From: JBGCEZ01 sp045106735
GTDB taxonomy: Bacteria; Planctomycetota; Phycisphaerae; Phycisphaerales; SM1A02
DNA: 64,000 nt
Assembly: GCA_045106735.1 (NCBI GenBank)
Contig: JBGCEZ010000012.1
Span: 134,564 to 198,563 of the forward strand
Direction: 5' to 3'
The notes beneath the pieces are model-generated. The model saw nothing but the letters and a program-made list of their open reading frames with translations, was not told the origin of the DNA and did not search any database. This document shows positions 18,853-26,797 of the stretch, in pieces (positions within the stretch are counted from its first letter, which is position 1; every line of letters starts with the position of its first letter). The position numbers and the translations under genes were made by a program.

Positions 18853-21800
18853 TCAGCGCCGGCGCGATGCATCCGGACCTTGTCGTCCCTCAGACGAGCT
18901 TCGACCACCGGCGCGGATCAGTCCCCACAGCGTCGCGACCATTCCGGTGCCCCGGTCATCGTGTGGCCCGTCCGGATCCGATTGGCGATCCGCCGGAGCA
19001 GTCGTATCGGACGCTCCGCCCGCCGCCCCGTCGACCACGACGTCGTCCACCAGCGTGGTAAGTTCGCCGGACAGCCCCATGACCGCCTCGACGGCCGCTT
19101 CCCGCTGGGCCAGCGTCGACGTCATCGTCTCAAAGTCCACGTTCGCGGTCTCGATGACCACTGGTCCCTCGGACTCGTCGGGCGTGGCGATGGCCCCGTC
19201 GGTGAGGTCAACGGCCGCATTCTCGATGGCACCCGCACGGCCCTCCATCACCTCGATCTCGTCCAGGGCGAGGATGGCGTCGGATGGGGCATCGCCTCCG
19301 GCGGTGTGGATCACCATCATCTCGATCGCCTCGTCAACGTCGGCATCGTTGAGGCTGTCGTTCGCCGGGGACGAATCCGGGTCATCGGATTGCCGGTTCA
19401 TCGAGCCATTCGACTCGAGTCCCCCATCGGTGAACGCTCGGTTGGCTGGTGCGTCGGCCGCATCGTCGAGGAACTGCCCGCGGGCCGCGTCATCCACGGG
19501 ATCACGTGGCGCGACGGTGGGCGCGTCCTCGATTCCGCCCACCGGATCTGGGTCGACGTCGACAACCGGCGTCGCGGGCAGGATGAAAAACGAAACCGTG
19601 TCGACCAGTGAGACGTCGCCGTCCGCGATGACGACGCGGAACGAAATCGTCTGGCCGTCGGCGTCCGACCCAACGGAGAACGTCGGGCGCGAACCGCTCA
19701 GGTCGCCGGTCACGTCCGGGCCGCTCAGGTGGGACCACACGACCGTGAGCGGATCGCCCGACGCGCCGGTCAGGGCGCGGGGTTCCAGGGTCACTTCGTC
19801 CCCGGAGTTCGTCGTTCCGTCCACACCCGCGGCATCGCGGGGAACGCCGGCAAGTCCATCGGCCGCGGTCCACACGATGGACCATTCTCCGTCGAAGGTC
19901 CGATCGATCGAGTCTCCGGCGTGATCGAGGGCGAACGACCCGGTCGCCCGCTCTACTTCAACCCGCTCGGTCACCGGGGCAGAAGCGTCGAACCGATCGA
20001 GATCGCCGGTCACCCGCAGCGTGCCGCCCATCGCGTCCACATCAATTTCGCCGACGTTGCCATCGATCGTGAGCCCGGCGGCCCCGATCCCACCTCCGCC
20101 GAGCTCCAGCGATTCGATCCGACCGTCGCCGCCGGCCACGCTGATCGTTTCCACCGCGCTGCCCGGCCCGTCGGTCCGCACGGTGGCCAGATCCACGTCG
20201 CTCACGATCGCCGTGATCGACGAGGGAATCGTCACGTTCACCTCAGCAGGATCGGCCGCCCCGAGCGACTGAATCCGGAGTTCATCATCGGCGTCGCCCG
20301 CCTGGACATCGGTGATCTCCAGGCGCTCGTCGGCATCGTTCCAACTCAGGTCGAAGCTGCCATCGCCGGCCTCCACGCGGGTCGCGATGTCCCCGACCAC
20401 CCACAGTTGTGGCTCGGTCGCGTCGTCGACGCTGGTATCGCCGTCGATGATCTGGGCATTCAGGTCGGAGAACGCGATCGACTCGATCCCCGCATGCTCG
20501 ATCGCCCACGTGGTCCCGTCGGACTCAAGGATGTAGATGCGCCCCTCCGAGAAGGTGACGGCCGAGGACGCGAGCTGCGAGAGGTCGATGCGATCGACGC
20601 CGGCCCCACCATCAACCGAATAGACGGTCCCAGGAATCGGATCGGTGAAGGCGAACGCATCGTCGCCCGATCCCGTGACGATCGCTTCGACGCCCGTGAC
20701 CGAATCTTGGCCGACGACGCCCGCGGTCAGATCGGCGTCGATCGTCGTTTCGGCCGCCGAGTAGTCCACCGTGTCGTAGCCATCGCCACCTTCGATCGTG
20801 TCGCCTTCGGTGACTGCCCCGGATCCCGCGGGCAGGGCCTGCGCCGCGAAGAGCTCGCCGATCGCCGCATCGTCGAGCTGACTGTCAAAGATCGCGAAGT
20901 GGTCCAGTTCACCTTCGAAGTAGCCGCCCGACGGTGTCGTTGAGCCATCGGAAGCGGACCGTGTCTGGGCCCCGAGGAAGATGTGGTTCTGATTTGGCGT
21001 ATCGCCAGGGTCCCCCGCCGTCCCGGCGGTCCAGTCGGCATCCTGGCCCACCATGACCCCGTCCAGGTACAGCTTCAGGCCCTCGTCTCCGAAGGTCACG
21101 GCCACGTGGTGCCACGTATCGTCGTCCACGTCTCCCGCCCGAAATTCCGTCTCATCACCCTCAGACTGCATGCGGAGTTCGAGCTCGCCGTTGCGGACGT
21201 TGAGCATCATGTGGCCGCCTTCGTTCTGGCTGCTGGCGTCCTTCGACCACAGGCCCGATGTACCGCTGGTGTCCGACGAATTGAACCACATCTGCCACGT
21301 TCCCGAGTCGGCAACGAACTCCGGCGCATGATCGATCCGCACGTAGTCGTCATTCCCATCCAGGCTCACGGCGGAGGAACCGTCCGCCGCCCCCGCGACC
21401 TCCGTGGTCACGCCGCCCACGTAGGTGCCGTCCTGGCTCCCGACACTGTCGGCGGCCGGATCCCCATCCGCATCGCCGAGGGTCCAATGCCCGACCGGTT
21501 CGTTGTCCGCGATCGAGGTCTCGATGCCGCCGCCCGACGGCGCCGGCTGCACGAACCGGTCATCGCCTGCTCCGCCATCCAGATCATCGACCCCGCTCCC
21601 ACCGGTGAGGACATCGTCGCCCGCTCCGCCCGTCAGCGTGTCGTTCCCGCTGCCGCCATCAACGACGTCGTCGCCGGCCGCGCCATCCAGGACGTCGTTC
21701 CCCGCCCCGCCGATCAGCTCGTTCTCAGCGCTGTCACCACTGATCGTGTCATCGTTGTCGGTACCGATCACGTTCTCGATGCTCGCCAGCGTGTCGTTGC

Positions 21801-24120
21801 CGGCGGCGCCGGTCGACGTGCCAGCGGCAAGATCCACGACCTGGGCCCCGTTGGCCCCGGAATAGTCAACGGTGTCAACTCCCGCACCGCCGTCGATCGT
21901 GTCGCCTTCGGTGATGCCCGCCGGATCGGCCGGGGCCGCCTGCGCCGCGAACAGTTCGCCGATCGCGGCGTCGTCCAGTTGGCTGTCAAAGACCGCGAAG
22001 TGATCCAGCGTGCCCTCGAAGTGGCCGCCTGACGGCGTCGTCGAACCCTCGGACGCCGAGCGCGACTGGGCCCCGAGAAAGATGTGGTTCTGATTGGGCG
22101 TATCGCCCGGCGCGCCCGCGGTACCGGTCGTCCAATCGGCATCCTGGCCCACCATTGCGCCGTCGAGGTACAGCTTCAGCCCATCGTCGCCGAACGTCAC
22201 GGCCACGTGGTGCCACGTGTCTTCGTCGACGTCGCCGGCCCGGAACTCGGTCTCGTCGTCTTCCGTCTGCATGCGAAGTTCGAGCTCACCGTTTCGCACG
22301 TTGAGCAGCATGTGCCCACCTTCGTTCTGGCTGGTGGCGTCCTTCGACCACAGCCCCGTGGTCCCGCTCGTCTCCGACGCGTTGAACCACATCTGCCACG
22401 TGCCCGAGTCGGAGACGAGCTCTGGCGCGTGGTCGATCCGCACGAAGTCGTTGGATCCGTCGAGGCTGATGCCGGTGGAATCGTCGGCCGCTCCCGTCAC
22501 GCCGGTGGTGCCGCCCACGTAGGTGCCGTCCTGGTCGCCCACCGCATCGGTCGCCGGCTCGCCATCGGCGTCGCCCAGCGGCCAGTGGCCGACGGGATCC
22601 AGCTCGGCGATCGCCACGTCCATGCCGCTCCCGGCCAGCGCCGGCTGCACGAAGCGGTCATCCCCGGCCCCGCCGTCCAGCGCATCATCCCCGCCGCCAC
22701 CGGTGATCACGTCGTCGCCGGCTCCACCGGTCACGGTGTCTTCGCCGCGGCCACCGCTCAGGACATCGTCGCCGTCGCCACCGGCGAGGCCATCGTCGCC
22801 CGTGCCGCCATCGAGTTCGTTCTCGGCGGCATCGCCGACGATCGAGTCGTCGAAGTCCGTGCCGATGACGTTCTCCACGTTGCGCAGCGTGTCGTTGCCC
22901 GCCGCCCCGGTCGCGCTCTCGTTGGCGAGGTCCACATTCTGGGCGCCGCCGGCGCCGGAGAAGTCGACGGTGTCCGTTCCCGCCCCACCGTCAATGACGT
23001 CGTCGTCGGTTCCTTCGGTCGCATCTTGGGCGACCGACCCGGCGGCGAAGAGATCGGCGATCGCGTCGGCATCGAGCTGCCCGTTGATGATGGCAAAGTG
23101 ATCAAGCGTACCGTTGAACTCAGCCTCCCCTGGGTCGGTGTCCTGATGGTCGGCTCGCCACGAGCTGCCACCGAGGAAGAGGTTGTTGTCGTTGACCGCG
23201 TCACCCGGCGCCCCGGCGGTCCCGGTGGTCCAGCTTGCGTCTTGCGCGACCTGCTCACCGTTGAGGTACAGCCGCATGCCGTCGTCGCCGAAGGTCACCG
23301 CGACGTGGTTCCAGCCGTCGGATGAGACAGAGCCTCCGCGGATCCAGCTCTCGTCGTCCTCGGTCTGCATCCGGAGTTCAAGCTCGTCCCCGTCGAGCTG
23401 GAGCAGCATGTGCCCGCCCTGGTCCGTGCTCTCAGCATCCTTGGACCAGATGCCCTGCGTGCCGCTGGTGTCGTCAGCGTTGAACCAGATCTGCCATGTC
23501 CCGGCGTCGGCGATCTGGCTGGCGTGGTGATCGATCCGGACGAAGTCGTCAGCGCCGTCAAAGTCGGCTGCATCGGAACCATCGACCGCCCCCGCCACGC
23601 CGAGCCCGACGCCGTTGACGTACGTCCCGTCCTGGGTGCCCGTCTCGTCGATGGCCGTCGCCCCGGCGTCACCCAGCTTCCAGTGTCCGGCGAGGTCATG
23701 TTCGCCCAGGGCCGCGATGATGCCGTCCACGGTGCGACCGGTCTCCACGAACTGGTCATCGCCGTCTCCGCCGGACAGCTCGTCATCACCGGCGTTCCCG
23801 GTGATCGTGTCGTCGCCCCCCAGACCATTGATGACATCGGCTTCGAGATCGCCGTTGAAGACGTCATCGGACTCCGTGGGCCCGGCGATCACGTTCCCGT
23901 CGCCGTCCTCCCATGTGGCCGACATCAGGATCCGGGGCTCAAGTGGCTCGGGCTGGCCAATTGGGCGACGACGCGGGGCGGGCGCGTCCGAGGGCGCGGG
24001 CGATTGATGGCGCGAGGCTCGACCGGATTCCGGCTGGCGGTCGGATTGGCGGTCGGTCGGATCGTCGGGCACGGGGCGTCTCCAGACGCCGGCGGCGAAA
24101 TGCACCGGGGCCATCGCCAT
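18853..24120 (-). CDS. Giant LEPR-motif surface protein B with three LamG-like domains and RTX repeats
   Basis: About 1755 aa from the ATG at 24120; this start puts LEPRILMSA at residues 60-68, the same position as in protein A. A further 32 in-frame codons upstream have no supporting ribosome site. Layout: leader rich in Pro, Arg and Ser; LEPR motif; short RTX block; then three concanavalin/LamG-like domains (about 130-363, 493-730, 860-1097), each separated by GGxGxD RTX units. Domains two and three are nearly identical over long runs, so the duplication is recent. The unnamed beta-rich domain shared with protein A follows (about 1227-1400), then one PKD/REJ-like domain and an acidic tail with a MVATLWGLIRAGGR helix and final RRR. 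LamG folds often bind sugars, so a surface glycan-binding role is plausible but unproven. Confidence 0.87.
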   Translation of the reverse strand: MAMAPVHFAAGVWRRPVPDDPTDRQSDRQPESGRASRHQSPAPSDAPAPRRRPIGQPEPLEPRILMSATWEDGDGNVIAGPTESDDVFNGDLEADVINGLGGDDTITGNAGDDELSGGDGDDQFVETGRTVDGIIAALGEHDLAGHWKLGDAGATAIDETGTQDGTYVNGVGLGVAGAVDGSDAADFDGADDFVRIDHHASQIADAGTWQIWFNADDTSGTQGIWSKDAESTDQGGHMLLQLDGDELELRMQTEDDESWIRGGSVSSDGWNHVAVTFGDDGMRLYLNGEQVAQDASWTTGTAGAPGDAVNDNNLFLGGSSWRADHQDTDPGEAEFNGTLDHFAIINGQLDADAIADLFAAGSVAQDATEGTDDDVIDGGAGTDTVDFSGAGGAQNVDLANESATGAAGNDTLRNVENVIGTDFDDSIVGDAAENELDGGTGDDGLAGGDGDDVLSGGRGEDTVTGGAGDDVITGGGGDDALDGGAGDDRFVQPALAGSGMDVAIAELDPVGHWPLGDADGEPATDAVGDQDGTYVGGTTGVTGAADDSTGISLDGSNDFVRIDHAPELVSDSGTWQMWFNASETSGTTGLWSKDATSQNEGGHMLLNVRNGELELRMQTEDDETEFRAGDVDEDTWHHVAVTFGDDGLKLYLDGAMVGQDADWTTGTAGAPGDTPNQNHIFLGAQSRSASEGSTTPSGGHFEGTLDHFAVFDSQLDDAAIGELFAAQAAPADPAGITEGDTIDGGAGVDTVDYSGANGAQVVDLAAGTSTGAAGNDTLASIENVIGTDNDDTISGDSAENELIGGAGNDVLDGAAGDDVVDGGSGNDTLTGGAGDDVLTGGSGVDDLDGGAGDDRFVQPAPSGGGIETSIADNEPVGHWTLGDADGDPAADSVGSQDGTYVGGVTTEVAGAADGSSAVSLDGNDDYVRIDHAPEFVADSGTWQMWFNSSDTSGTSGLWSKDASSQNEGGHMMLNVRNGELELRMQSEGDETEFRAGDVDDDTWHHVAVTFGDEGLKLYLDGVMVGQDADWTAGTAGDPGDTPNQNHIFLGAQTRSASDGSTTPSGGYFEGELDHFAIFDSQLDDAAIGELFAAQALPAGSGAVTEGDTIEGGDGYDTVDYSAAETTIDADLTAGVVGQDSVTGVEAIVTGSGDDAFAFTDPIPGTVYSVDGGAGVDRIDLSQLASSAVTFSEGRIYILESDGTTWAIEHAGIESIAFSDLNAQIIDGDTSVDDATEPQLWVVGDIATRVEAGDGSFDLSWNDADERLEITDVQAGDADDELRIQSLGAADPAEVNVTIPSSITAIVSDVDLATVRTDGPGSAVETISVAGGDGRIESLELGGGGIGAAGLTIDGNVGEIDVDAMGGTLRVTGDLDRFDASAPVTERVEVERATGSFALDHAGDSIDRTFDGEWSIVWTAADGLAGVPRDAAGVDGTTNSGDEVTLEPRALTGASGDPLTVVWSHLSGPDVTGDLSGSRPTFSVGSDADGQTISFRVVIADGDVSLVDTVSFFILPATPVVDVDPDPVGGIEDAPTVAPRDPVDDAARGQFLDDAADAPANRAFTDGGLESNGSMNRQSDDPDSSPANDSLNDADVDEAIEMMVIHTAGGDAPSDAILALDEIEVMEGRAGAIENAAVDLTDGAIATPDESEGPVVIETANVDFETMTSTLAQREAAVEAVMGLSGELTTLVDDVVVDGAAGGASDTTAPADRQSDPDGPHDDRGTGMVATLWGLIRAGGRSSSEGRQGPDASRRR

Positions 24121-24300
24121 CGATCGGATGTTGTGGGATCCTTGATCCGCTGGAGTTTGGTGGGCGGAGCGGGTGGGAGTCGACCTGCATCGCCCACGCG
24201 GCAGATCCCGCCCCACTTCACGTCCGAATTGATCGAAGCGGTCAGCGGTCAGCGTTCGCAGCTTGGCCCATCAGGCCACGGCCATCCGCCGCGGCAAGAC

Positions 24301-24846
24301 TCAGGGCCAGAAGGCGGCGATCGCCAGCGCCAGCGTGATGCCGATGGCGATCGGCACTTTGCTGAGGGTGCCCAGGAGCCGGCCGACGGTCGCGCCGGTG
24401 GCGGGCTTCATCGAGCCGCGGATGGTGGCGTCTTCGTTCGAGAGCAGCTCGCCGAAGATCGCGCCGACGAAGGTGCCGACCAGCGCCCCGATCAGCGGTC
24501 CGATTGGCGGGATCACCGCCACCATCAGAATCGCGCCGGCAATGCCCCCGACGGTCGCCCAGATCGCCCCGGCCCGGCTGGACCCGGCCGTCTTGGCCCC
24601 GAGGGCCCCGGCGAGAAACTCCAGGCCTTCGCCCACGATCGCGGCAAAGAGGCAGATGCCGAGCGTCCACCAACCGAAGGTGTCGGGATCGGATGCCGGC
24701 CGCCACAACGCATCGGCGACTTCGATCACCGTCGCCACGGCGAGCAGAATCCACGCCCCCGGCAGGCCGAGGACCACGACCACCGTGGCGGCGATTCCGC
24801 CCAACAGGATGAGGATCCCGATCGTGATGTCAATCGCCAGCAACAC
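24301..24846 (-). CDS. DUF456 family membrane protein
   Basis: 181 aa, GTG start at 24846, one base after the stop of the hemW-like gene, so the pair is probably co-transcribed. The protein is almost entirely hydrophobic with Gly-rich helices: an N-terminal helix ending in LGLPGAW, a GEGLEFLAGALGAKTAGSSRAGAIWATVGG-type central segment, and IPPIGPLIGALVGTFVGAIFGEL. This pattern matches the DUF456 family, whose biochemical function is unknown. The family is about 160-180 aa, so this copy is full length. Confidence 0.85.
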   Translation of the reverse strand: MLLAIDITIGILILLGGIAATVVVVLGLPGAWILLAVATVIEVADALWRPASDPDTFGWWTLGICLFAAIVGEGLEFLAGALGAKTAGSSRAGAIWATVGGIAGAILMVAVIPPIGPLIGALVGTFVGAIFGELLSNEDATIRGSMKPATGATVGRLLGTLSKVPIAIGITLALAIAAFWP

Positions 24847-24847
24847 G

Positions 24848-26101
24848 TCAGATCAACTCCGCCAAGACGGCATCGGCCACCATGCGACCAGCCGCGGTAA
24901 AGCGCAGCGAGCCATCCCGCCGTTCGAGCTGCCCGGCGCCGACCGCTTCGTCGATCACCGCGCGACGCCGTTCTGCGTCTGGGTCCCCGGCGAGCAGCGC
25001 GTCGAGCCGCGCGTTCGTCATGCCCTCGGTCAGTCGCAACTCGAGCATGAACGCTTCCCCTCGGGCCGTCGCCGGTCGGATGCGTTCGGCGTCCACCACC
25101 GGCGGCAGCGGCCCGGTGGCGAGGTAGTCGCCGAGGCGCGGCAGGTTGCGCCAGCGCCAGCCGCCGGGAGCCTGGCCATCGGCCAAGAAGCCGACGGCGC
25201 TCGGCCCGTACGCCCACCAGGATCGCCCGCGCCAGTACAGCAGGTTGTGGCGGCAGGCCTCGCCCGGAAGCGCCCAGTTGCTGATCTCGTACTGCTCGAA
25301 TCCGGCGGCGCCGAGTCGGTCAATCGTGTGTTCGTACATTTCCGCTTCGAGGTCGGGATCGATCGGCTCAATGCGTCCGAGGTCCCGTCGCCGCGTCAGG
25401 GCGGTGCCCGACTCGTACATCAGGCCGTAGGCACTGAGATGCACCGGCTCGAGGGCGAGGGCCTGGTCCACGTCCGCCCGCCAATCCGCCGGCGTTTGGC
25501 CGGGGACGCCGAAGATCAAATCAAGGCTGACGCGTTCGATGCCCGCGTCACGGGCCATGGCGATGGCCCGGCCGACCGTCGCCGGGTCGTGGTGCCGCTC
25601 CAGCGTCTTGAGGTGCCGAGGGTCGAAGCTCTGGGCGCCGATCGAGAGGCGATTGACGCCGCCGCCGGCCAGGATTTTCAGCAGCTCGGGCGTCACCGTT
25701 TCCGGATTCGCCTCGACCGTGCACTCAATCCCCGGGAAGCCCGGGAGGTACTCGGCCATGGCCGCGAGCAGCCGCGTCCAGTCGGCGGGCTCCAGGAGCG
25801 TCGGGGTCCCGCCGCCGACAAAGACCGCTTCGAGCGGGGCCGACACGTGCCCGGCTCCGTGGACGAAGGCGAGCTCTTCGATCAATCGGGTGGTGAAGAC
25901 CGATCGCCGGTCGCGGGCATCGACGATCGAGTAGAAGTCGCAGTAGTGGCACTTGTGGAAGCAGAACGGAACGTGGAGGTAAGCCCCACGCGGTGCTTCG
26001 GCCGCACCCGCGAGGGGCCAGTCCGGCAGGTCCGCGAGCGTCTGGCGGGCCGCCGCCCCCTCGGTCGTCAGCTGAATTGGGGTGGTCATGGCCGTCGACA
26101 T
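24848..26101 (-). CDS. hemW: HemW-like radical SAM protein (heme chaperone; formerly called HemN-like)
   Basis: 417 aa if started at ATG 26101, or 413 aa from ATG 26089; neither has a clear ribosome site. The radical SAM cluster motif CFHKCHYC uses C47, C51 and C54 and is followed by DFYS. The GGGTPTLL segment, ANPETVT and NRLSIGAQSF are the usual HemN/HemW family blocks, and YEISNWALPGEACRHNLLYW is the conserved block near the end of the barrel. The family splits into true coproporphyrinogen dehydrogenase (HemN) and the heme-binding chaperone HemW. The length and the three-Cys motif without an extra following cysteine favour HemW. It is coupled to the downstream DUF456 gene. Confidence 0.87.
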   Translation of the reverse strand: MSTAMTTPIQLTTEGAAARQTLADLPDWPLAGAAEAPRGAYLHVPFCFHKCHYCDFYSIVDARDRRSVFTTRLIEELAFVHGAGHVSAPLEAVFVGGGTPTLLEPADWTRLLAAMAEYLPGFPGIECTVEANPETVTPELLKILAGGGVNRLSIGAQSFDPRHLKTLERHHDPATVGRAIAMARDAGIERVSLDLIFGVPGQTPADWRADVDQALALEPVHLSAYGLMYESGTALTRRRDLGRIEPIDPDLEAEMYEHTIDRLGAAGFEQYEISNWALPGEACRHNLLYWRGRSWWAYGPSAVGFLADGQAPGGWRWRNLPRLGDYLATGPLPPVVDAERIRPATARGEAFMLELRLTEGMTNARLDALLAGDPDAERRRAVIDEAVGAGQLERRDGSLRFTAAGRMVADAVLAELI

Positions 26102-26218
26102 CCGCGAACGACGGACACAGATGTGCGGCCGCCAGCGAATGATACGGATCCGGGCGTCAGAATTGCCGCCACGGCGAGGGAATGCTCCGCCAGCCGGCAT
26201 TTCGACGGCCAGCGCCCC

Positions 26219-26273
26219 GATTTGCCGAAGGATTCGCCGAGGGATTTGCCGAGGGATTCGCCGAGGGATTCGC
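26219..26273. repeat. 12-bp tandem repeat, four units plus a partial
   Basis: The unit GATTYGCCGAGG is repeated without interruption from 26219 to 26266, with a partial fifth copy. It lies just past the stop of the small zinc-ribbon gene and upstream of the hemW-like gene, in non-coding DNA. Similar 12-bp arrays occur elsewhere in the window. Confidence 0.9.
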
Positions 26274-26284
26274 GGGTCGCCGGT

Positions 26285-26488
26285 TCAGGCGGCGACGTCG
26301 TCGGCGGATGCTTCGGACTCTGCCGCTTCCGGATCGCCCGGGGCCGGGGCGGCCTTCTTCTGGGGCACCATCATGATGGTCGCGCACTTGCGGCACTTCA
26401 CGCGCTTCCCACGGGCGTGCCCCGGAACACCGAGCACGCGCCCGCACAGCAGGTTGGGACACCGAATCCGGATGATGTTCTGGGTCAT
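26285..26488 (-). CDS. Small zinc-ribbon-like protein
   Basis: 67 aa from the ATG at 26488. A much longer frame extends upstream but only shadows purA on the other strand. Two cysteine pairs, CPNLLC (C10, C15) and CRKC (C32, C35), are separated by a basic Gly-rich stretch, typical of small planctomycete zinc ribbons related to MJ0042-type fingers. After the ribbon comes KKAAPAPG and an acidic Ala-rich tail. No enzyme motif is present; a structural or nucleic-acid-binding role is only a guess. It is divergent from purA. Confidence 0.65.
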   Translation of the reverse strand: MTQNIIRIRCPNLLCGRVLGVPGHARGKRVKCRKCATIMMVPQKKAAPAPGDPEAAESEASADDVAA

Positions 26489-26797
26489 GGACGTCCCGAA
26501 CAAGAAGGCGACAACCCACGGGCGGCTGAGGCCAGGATGGCGGCCGGTGCCGGACCGCCGATTTCTCGGAACGGTGCGACCGGACCAGGCAAGAATCGAC
26601 CGCTGGGACCCCACGCTTGAAGCCGATGGTGGAACCCGCCGGCAAGTGGCGGGATGCTTGACGGTCGTTCGGGCCACCCGTAGCCTCTGGCCGCGCCGGA
26701 GCCTCGGATCGCCGGGGCAGGGCTGCTTTTCGGACCCGGACGCCGCAGTGGCGACCGGCGTCCTCCGGCCCCCCTCCTCCACGCCCGAGATTCCACC
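26489..26797. other. 309-bp divergent intergenic region
   Basis: This separates the small zinc-ribbon gene (minus) from purA (plus). The only signal I can suggest is a sigma-70-like pair at 26658-26686. No stem-loop with a T-tract and no riboswitch-like architecture was seen. Confidence 0.5.
26658..26686 (+). promoter_or_regulatory. Possible sigma-70-type promoter for purA
   Basis: TTGACG at 26658-26663 matches the -35 consensus in five of six bases. It is followed after 17 bp by TAGCCT at 26681-26686, a weak -10 matching three of six. The spacing is ideal, but the weak -10 and the GC-rich context make this tentative. Confidence 0.3.

Noticed and set aside
16787..24120. Horizontal transfer of the copy-B module
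   Set aside because: Base composition and codon pattern look like the rest of the window, and no integrase, tRNA junction or insertion sequence borders it; tandem duplication explains it better.
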